The position numbers and the translations under genes are program-made. 64,000 nt of DNA, taken from Marinospirillum alkalitolerans (GTDB lineage Bacteria; Pseudomonadota; Gammaproteobacteria; Pseudomonadales; Halomonadaceae). The stretch covers positions 342,656-406,655 of the forward strand of contig NZ_JBANFI010000004.1 of the NCBI RefSeq assembly GCF_045055655.1, written 5' to 3'. This document shows positions 61,110 to 64,000 of this stretch, one piece after another. How positions within the stretch are numbered: position 1 is the stretch's first letter; each line of letters begins with the position of its first letter. Under the pieces are notes generated by a model. The model was not told where the DNA came from. It was given only the letters and a program-made list of their open reading frames with translations, and ran no database searches.

Positions 61110-61785
61110 TGTCTTGAACAGCCTCCGCCGGATGGGGTGCACGGGTAATAGGACGCCCAATCACCAGATGGGTACTGCCTGCAGCCATCGCGGCATCGGG
61201 TGTCATAATCCGGCGCTGGTCATCCTCGGCACTGGTTGGCAGGCGAATACCCGGTGTGACCTTCAAAAAACCTGCCCCCAGCTCTTGTTGCAACACGGGC
61301 GCTTCCTGCGCAGAGCAGACGACACCATCGAGCCCTGCTTGCTGAGTCAAACGCGCCAAACGTAGTACCTGCTCTTCAACAGAGCTGCTCACACCCAAAG
61401 TGGCTAACTCTTCTTGGGTCATGCTGGTCAAGATGGTCACAGCAATCAGATGTGTCTTTAACCCACGCTGATCCAGCGCCTCCTTGGCTGCCTGCATCAT
61501 TCTGATGCCACCACTGGCATGAACATTGACCATCCACACTCCCTGCTCTGCGGCTGCCACAACGGCTTGCGCACAGGTATTCGGGATATCATGAAATTTC
61601 AAATCGAGAAAAACATCAAAATCACGCGCATGTAAAGCCTTGAGGATCTCTGGCCCTGCACGGGTAAAAAGCTCTTTACCTACCTTCACACGACATAAGC
61701 GTGGATCGAGTTGATCTGCCATCGCTAAAGCAGAAGCGGCATCCGCATAGTCTAACGCCACAATAACAGGGCTTAGATCCTTCAT
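61087..61785 (-). CDS. pyrF: Orotidine 5'-phosphate decarboxylase
   Basis: 232-aa enzyme of the last step of UMP synthesis. The catalytic D-x-K-x-x-D set is in FLDLKFHDIPNTC, VIVALDYADAASALAM starts the barrel, and THLVIGRPITRAPHP binds the phosphate. GAGG precedes ATG 61785 by 5 bp. pyrF usually follows lapB on the same strand; here it is inverted and converges on it. A 9-bp inverted repeat (61804-61812, 61862-61870) lies upstream of its start. Confidence 0.95.
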   Translation of the reverse strand: MKDLSPVIVALDYADAASALAMADQLDPRLCRVKVGKELFTRAGPEILKALHARDFDVFLDLKFHDIPNTCAQAVVAAAEQGVWMVNVHASGGIRMMQAAKEALDQRGLKTHLIAVTILTSMTQEELATLGVSSSVEEQVLRLARLTQQAGLDGVVCSAQEAPVLQQELGAGFLKVTPGIRLPTSAEDDQRRIMTPDAAMAAGSTHLVIGRPITRAPHPAEAVQDIIRLLRP

Positions 61786-62039
61786 TCTCACCTCTTCACT
61801 GAACAAGCTGGTCGGGATGACCCAGAGGACAAACCGCCCCCAGATCGCAAGGCCACAGTATACCAGCTTGATCGCCGAGACTGGTTCGCCTCAGCTTTTT
61901 CTGCCGCACTTCACTGCTTTCAACTCGATTCTGGACAAATGGGCCTACTGATCTAAACTGGAAAAACCGCTGGCAAGGATGCCGTGCAGTTGCGGCACCT
62001 TATCGGTGGTGATCTATTTATCCACTCAAGGAGTAGGTT

Positions 62040-62360
62040 ATGCAAGGACTCTCTGTTTCCTCATCCCTTTGTGCTCGACTCTTCTGGTTACTCTTTCTAT
62101 GCAGTCTCAGCTTGGCGCATGCTGCTCCACCCACTGAGCAAGAAACACAAAACGTGATTGAAGCCAGTCAAAGGTTGAATATCAATCAGGCTGACCTGCA
62201 ACAACTCACGGCCCTCCCCGGGATAGGCCCTAGTCGTGCAGCGGCTATTATTGAGCTGCGCGAACAACGCGGCGGCTTGACCGATGCCAACCAGCTGCTC
62301 GAAGTCCGTGGTATCGGCCCAGTCATACTGCAGAGCCTCGAGCCTCTGATTAGTTTCTAG
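62040..62360 (+). CDS. ComEA-like helix-hairpin-helix protein
   Basis: 106 aa. A signal peptide ends near residue 28 (SLSLAHAAP), then a ComEA-type domain of two helix-hairpin-helix motifs: LNINQADLQQLTALPGIGPS and ANQLLEVRGIGPVILQSL. Such small exported proteins bind DNA in the periplasm and are often associated with natural transformation, though short versions are common and their role is often untested. AAGGAG lies upstream of the ATG. Confidence 0.88.
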   Translation: MQGLSVSSSLCARLFWLLFLCSLSLAHAAPPTEQETQNVIEASQRLNINQADLQQLTALPGIGPSRAAAIIELREQRGGLTDANQLLEVRGIGPVILQSLEPLISF

Positions 62361-62474
62361 CTCAACAGCCCATTCAACCACTCGGCCTGCTGCTGATCAG
62401 CGCAGGCCATCCCGCTGCTAGCGTGATTATGCTAAACTGGCCTCTTCAGTTCAGATTATTGTGATGCCCCATCT

Positions 62475-63281
62475 ATGCTAGCCCCCAAATCGCCACTTGT
62501 TGACGCGGCCTCCACCAAGCTGCCCAAGTCAGATCTTCGACTCATCGCCCCCATCCATCACATCAGCGGATGGATCAACAAGAGGCTCATAGCACTATTG
62601 ATGTGCGCACTCAATGCGCCTTGGACAAGCTTTATCCTGCTCAGCACTCTGTATGCCTCAAGCTTGCTGTTACTCAGCGCCTTAGGGGCCGCAAGCGACG
62701 TCTTGTTTATGGTGGCCTTGTCCCCTGTCCTCCTACCGATTATCTTTGCACTCACTTATATCGGCACGGCTCTGGTTTTACTGGCCTTGTTTGCACGCCA
62801 TCCTGGCACGCGTCTTGGCTGTGCGGTGATCGTCTATATTTTGGTGCTTGGCCCTGCGCTGATTTTGGCCCTGAGTGATACACGCCTAGCCTTGATGCTC
62901 GGGCGCGATACATCCTTTTATCTGATCCTTGCCAATCTGCTTGTGATTCCTTGGCTTGCCTTGCGCTATCAAACAAGACTCGAAGGCTACAGTTTCTTAT
63001 GCTTACCCGTGCTGGCTCTAGTTCTCGCTGTCACTTGGTTTGAATCCAGTGCAAGCTTGTCCTCACGCACCCTGTCCAGTGATGCTCTGATCCATCTAGA
63101 CTGTGAGTGGATCACGCACAGAAACAGACGCAGCCCAACAGTCAGCCGCAGCCTGCTCTGTGATGTTGAGATTCAAGATCAAGGCCGCCGCCTACAGCTC
63201 TACGGCATGCCTGCGGCCTCTCGAAACATCACTCAAATAGAGGTGCGCCAAGCGCTGTTCCAGCACTACCGTTTGCTATAA
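62475..63281 (+). CDS. Membrane protein of unknown function
   Basis: 268 aa, not recognised. About five or six transmembrane helices (residues 50-185) lie between a polar N-terminus and a C-terminal soluble domain of about 75 residues. TATGCTAAACT, an extended -10-like sequence, lies about 40 bp upstream, but no good ribosome-binding site precedes the ATG. The 3' end overlaps the opposing SUKH-like gene by 6 bp. Confidence 0.65.
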   Translation: MLAPKSPLVDAASTKLPKSDLRLIAPIHHISGWINKRLIALLMCALNAPWTSFILLSTLYASSLLLLSALGAASDVLFMVALSPVLLPIIFALTYIGTALVLLALFARHPGTRLGCAVIVYILVLGPALILALSDTRLALMLGRDTSFYLILANLLVIPWLALRYQTRLEGYSFLCLPVLALVLAVTWFESSASLSSRTLSSDALIHLDCEWITHRNRRSPTVSRSLLCDVEIQDQGRRLQLYGMPAASRNITQIEVRQALFQHYRLL

Positions 63282-63809
63282 AGGCGCAGCCTTCACCGCT
63301 TCAACCCAGCGGGCAAAACAGGGGTGAGGGCCAGCTAACTGCTGTTGATCTAGCTGATCAGGCTGCACCTCTAAAGGACCATAGCATGGCTCGATTTCAG
63401 CTTGCAGCTGGCGTCGCCGCTGTGCTTCAGTGGGTGTTAAGTTGCCGATCATATACCATCCACCAAAGCCAAAATCAAAACCAGCACCAAGATAACGCAC
63501 AAAATGCTCAGCCGATTCAGCCACATGATCCAGCTCACCTTCTGAACCGAGAAAAACGACCGGCGGCGGCCCCTTCAAATCAGAGTAGGACCAGAGACAA
63601 TACAGCGAGCCTGTACCATCACGACCAAACTGGATGAGCTGATCACCGCCTTGCCATCGCACCTCACGACCCAGCCAAGCAGCTAAGCTCTCTGCCCCCT
63701 CTACTGCGCTAGGCAGTTGAAGCTCAAGATCCATCGGCCACATGATCAACCCTTGCTCCTGCCACTTCAACAATGACAAAACCGCTGTTTCTGATGCTTG
63801 ATCCAACAT
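63276..63809 (-). CDS. SMI1/KNR4 (SUKH)-like protein
   Basis: About 177-aa soluble protein. LIQFGRDGTGSLYCLW followed by PPPVVFLGSEGELDHVAES is the pattern of SMI1/KNR4-type (SUKH) domains. In bacteria many SUKH proteins are immunity proteins against contact-dependent or polymorphic toxins; others are orphans. No toxin gene is adjacent in the window. ATG 63809 with GAGG 8 bp upstream is preferred to a TTG at 63830. Confidence 0.75.
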   Translation of the reverse strand: MLDQASETAVLSLLKWQEQGLIMWPMDLELQLPSAVEGAESLAAWLGREVRWQGGDQLIQFGRDGTGSLYCLWSYSDLKGPPPVVFLGSEGELDHVAESAEHFVRYLGAGFDFGFGGWYMIGNLTPTEAQRRRQLQAEIEPCYGPLEVQPDQLDQQQLAGPHPCFARWVEAVKAAPL

Positions 63810-63908
63810 CCACACTGCCTCATAGTCCAAAATAATTGAGCCGCTTCACCTTAACGACCCCGCTTGATGCTCACCTAAAGATCATCACTCCATGGAAATG
63901 GTGCTTAG

Positions 63909-64000
63909 GAAACCTCTGATCAACGTCATGAGCGCAGGTCAGGCAAGACGAAATTGATCGAAAAAGCGGAGTTTACACGGAGTAAATGAGCATTTTGAGG
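63909..64000. repeat. Probable left end of a dispersed repeat or insertion element (cut by window edge)
   Basis: From GGAAACCTCTGATCAACG onward the sequence is non-coding on both strands and reads like a conserved intergenic element end; parts such as GGCAAGACGAAATTGATCG and GTTTACACGGAGTAAATGAG have the look of known high-copy intergenic sequences flanking transposable elements in Halomonas/Marinobacter-type genomes (my recollection, not a search). A 19-bp piece recurs at 40283-40301. No transposase is in the window. Confidence 0.4.

Noticed and set aside
61804..61870. 9-bp inverted repeat CAAGCTGGT/ACCAGCTTG upstream of pyrF
   Set aside because: The arms are 49 nt apart with no supporting structure; noted in the pyrF entry only.
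1..64000. tRNA, rRNA, CRISPR arrays, prophage or complete insertion sequences
   Set aside because: I saw none when reading both strands; a covariance-model search could still reveal a small RNA I missed.

Overview
The window is a gene-dense chromosomal segment of a gammaproteobacterium. The gene sets rpoE-rseA-rseC-mucD-lepA-lepB-rnc-era-recO-pdxJ, mrdA-rodA-mltB-rlpA-dacA-ybeD-lipB, ihfB-lapA-lapB and nadB/rpoE/sdhE are typical of that class. The PPi-type phosphofructokinase, the Mrp/Mbh-type antiporter operon and the overall codon and GC character suggest an Oceanospirillales-like (marine, perhaps halo- or alkali-tolerant) bacterium. The order-level placement is inference. I see no rRNA, tRNA, CRISPR array, prophage or complete insertion sequence.

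Layout. 1-813: start of a Cache-domain sensor cut by the window edge. 1068-8227: eight-gene Mrp-like cation/proton antiporter operon with three NuoL/M/N-type subunits. 8456-10072: chemoreceptor. 10190-14021: flavoprotein, CobB sirtuin, thioesterase, nitroreductase and an acidic membrane-anchored protein. 14101-18596: ABC-2 exporter yadGH and the methionine importer metNIQ. 18655-19246: frameshifted msrA. 19361-22084: gyrA. 22258-23317: two poorly known genes. 23314-33439: one long leftward run for lipoylation and cell-wall elongation/division (lipB, ybeD, dacA, rlpA, mltB, rodA, mrdA), then rlmH, rsfS, nadD and proA. 33826-35660: a pair of degenerate GGDEF membrane proteins. 35657-43618: ubiX, mpl, pfp, acpS, yajQ, PAP2/GT4, rfaH, panE. 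43636-46934: unknown 648-aa membrane protein coupled to ampG. 46960-56390: pdxJ, recO, era, rnc, lepB, lepA, mucD, rseC, rseA, rpoE. 56649-63809: nadB, cptA/sdhE, ihfB, lapAB, pyrF, a ComEA-like protein, a membrane protein and a SUKH-like protein. The window ends inside what looks like a dispersed repeat or mobile-element end.

How the genes work together. The rpoE block is an envelope-stress module (sigma-E, anti-sigma RseA, RseC, periplasmic protease MucD) with no rseB between rseA and rseC. The dac/rlp/mlt/rod/mrd block builds and trims the lateral wall; mpl and ampG recycle murein peptides. lapAB controls LPS synthesis level; rfaH and the adjacent glycosyltransferase/PAP2 pair also point to envelope polysaccharide or glycolipid work.

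The most unusual items are: an Mbh-ordered Mrp operon whose third antiporter-like subunit has Ala at the transmembrane Glu position; two tandem membrane proteins whose GGDEF signatures have become QQQQL and DEQTL; a perfect FNR/ANR-type palindrome between rpoE and rseA; a chain of three tiny stop-start-coupled ORFs linking rseA to rseC; and an acidic membrane-anchored protein carrying a FliM-like CheY-binding motif.
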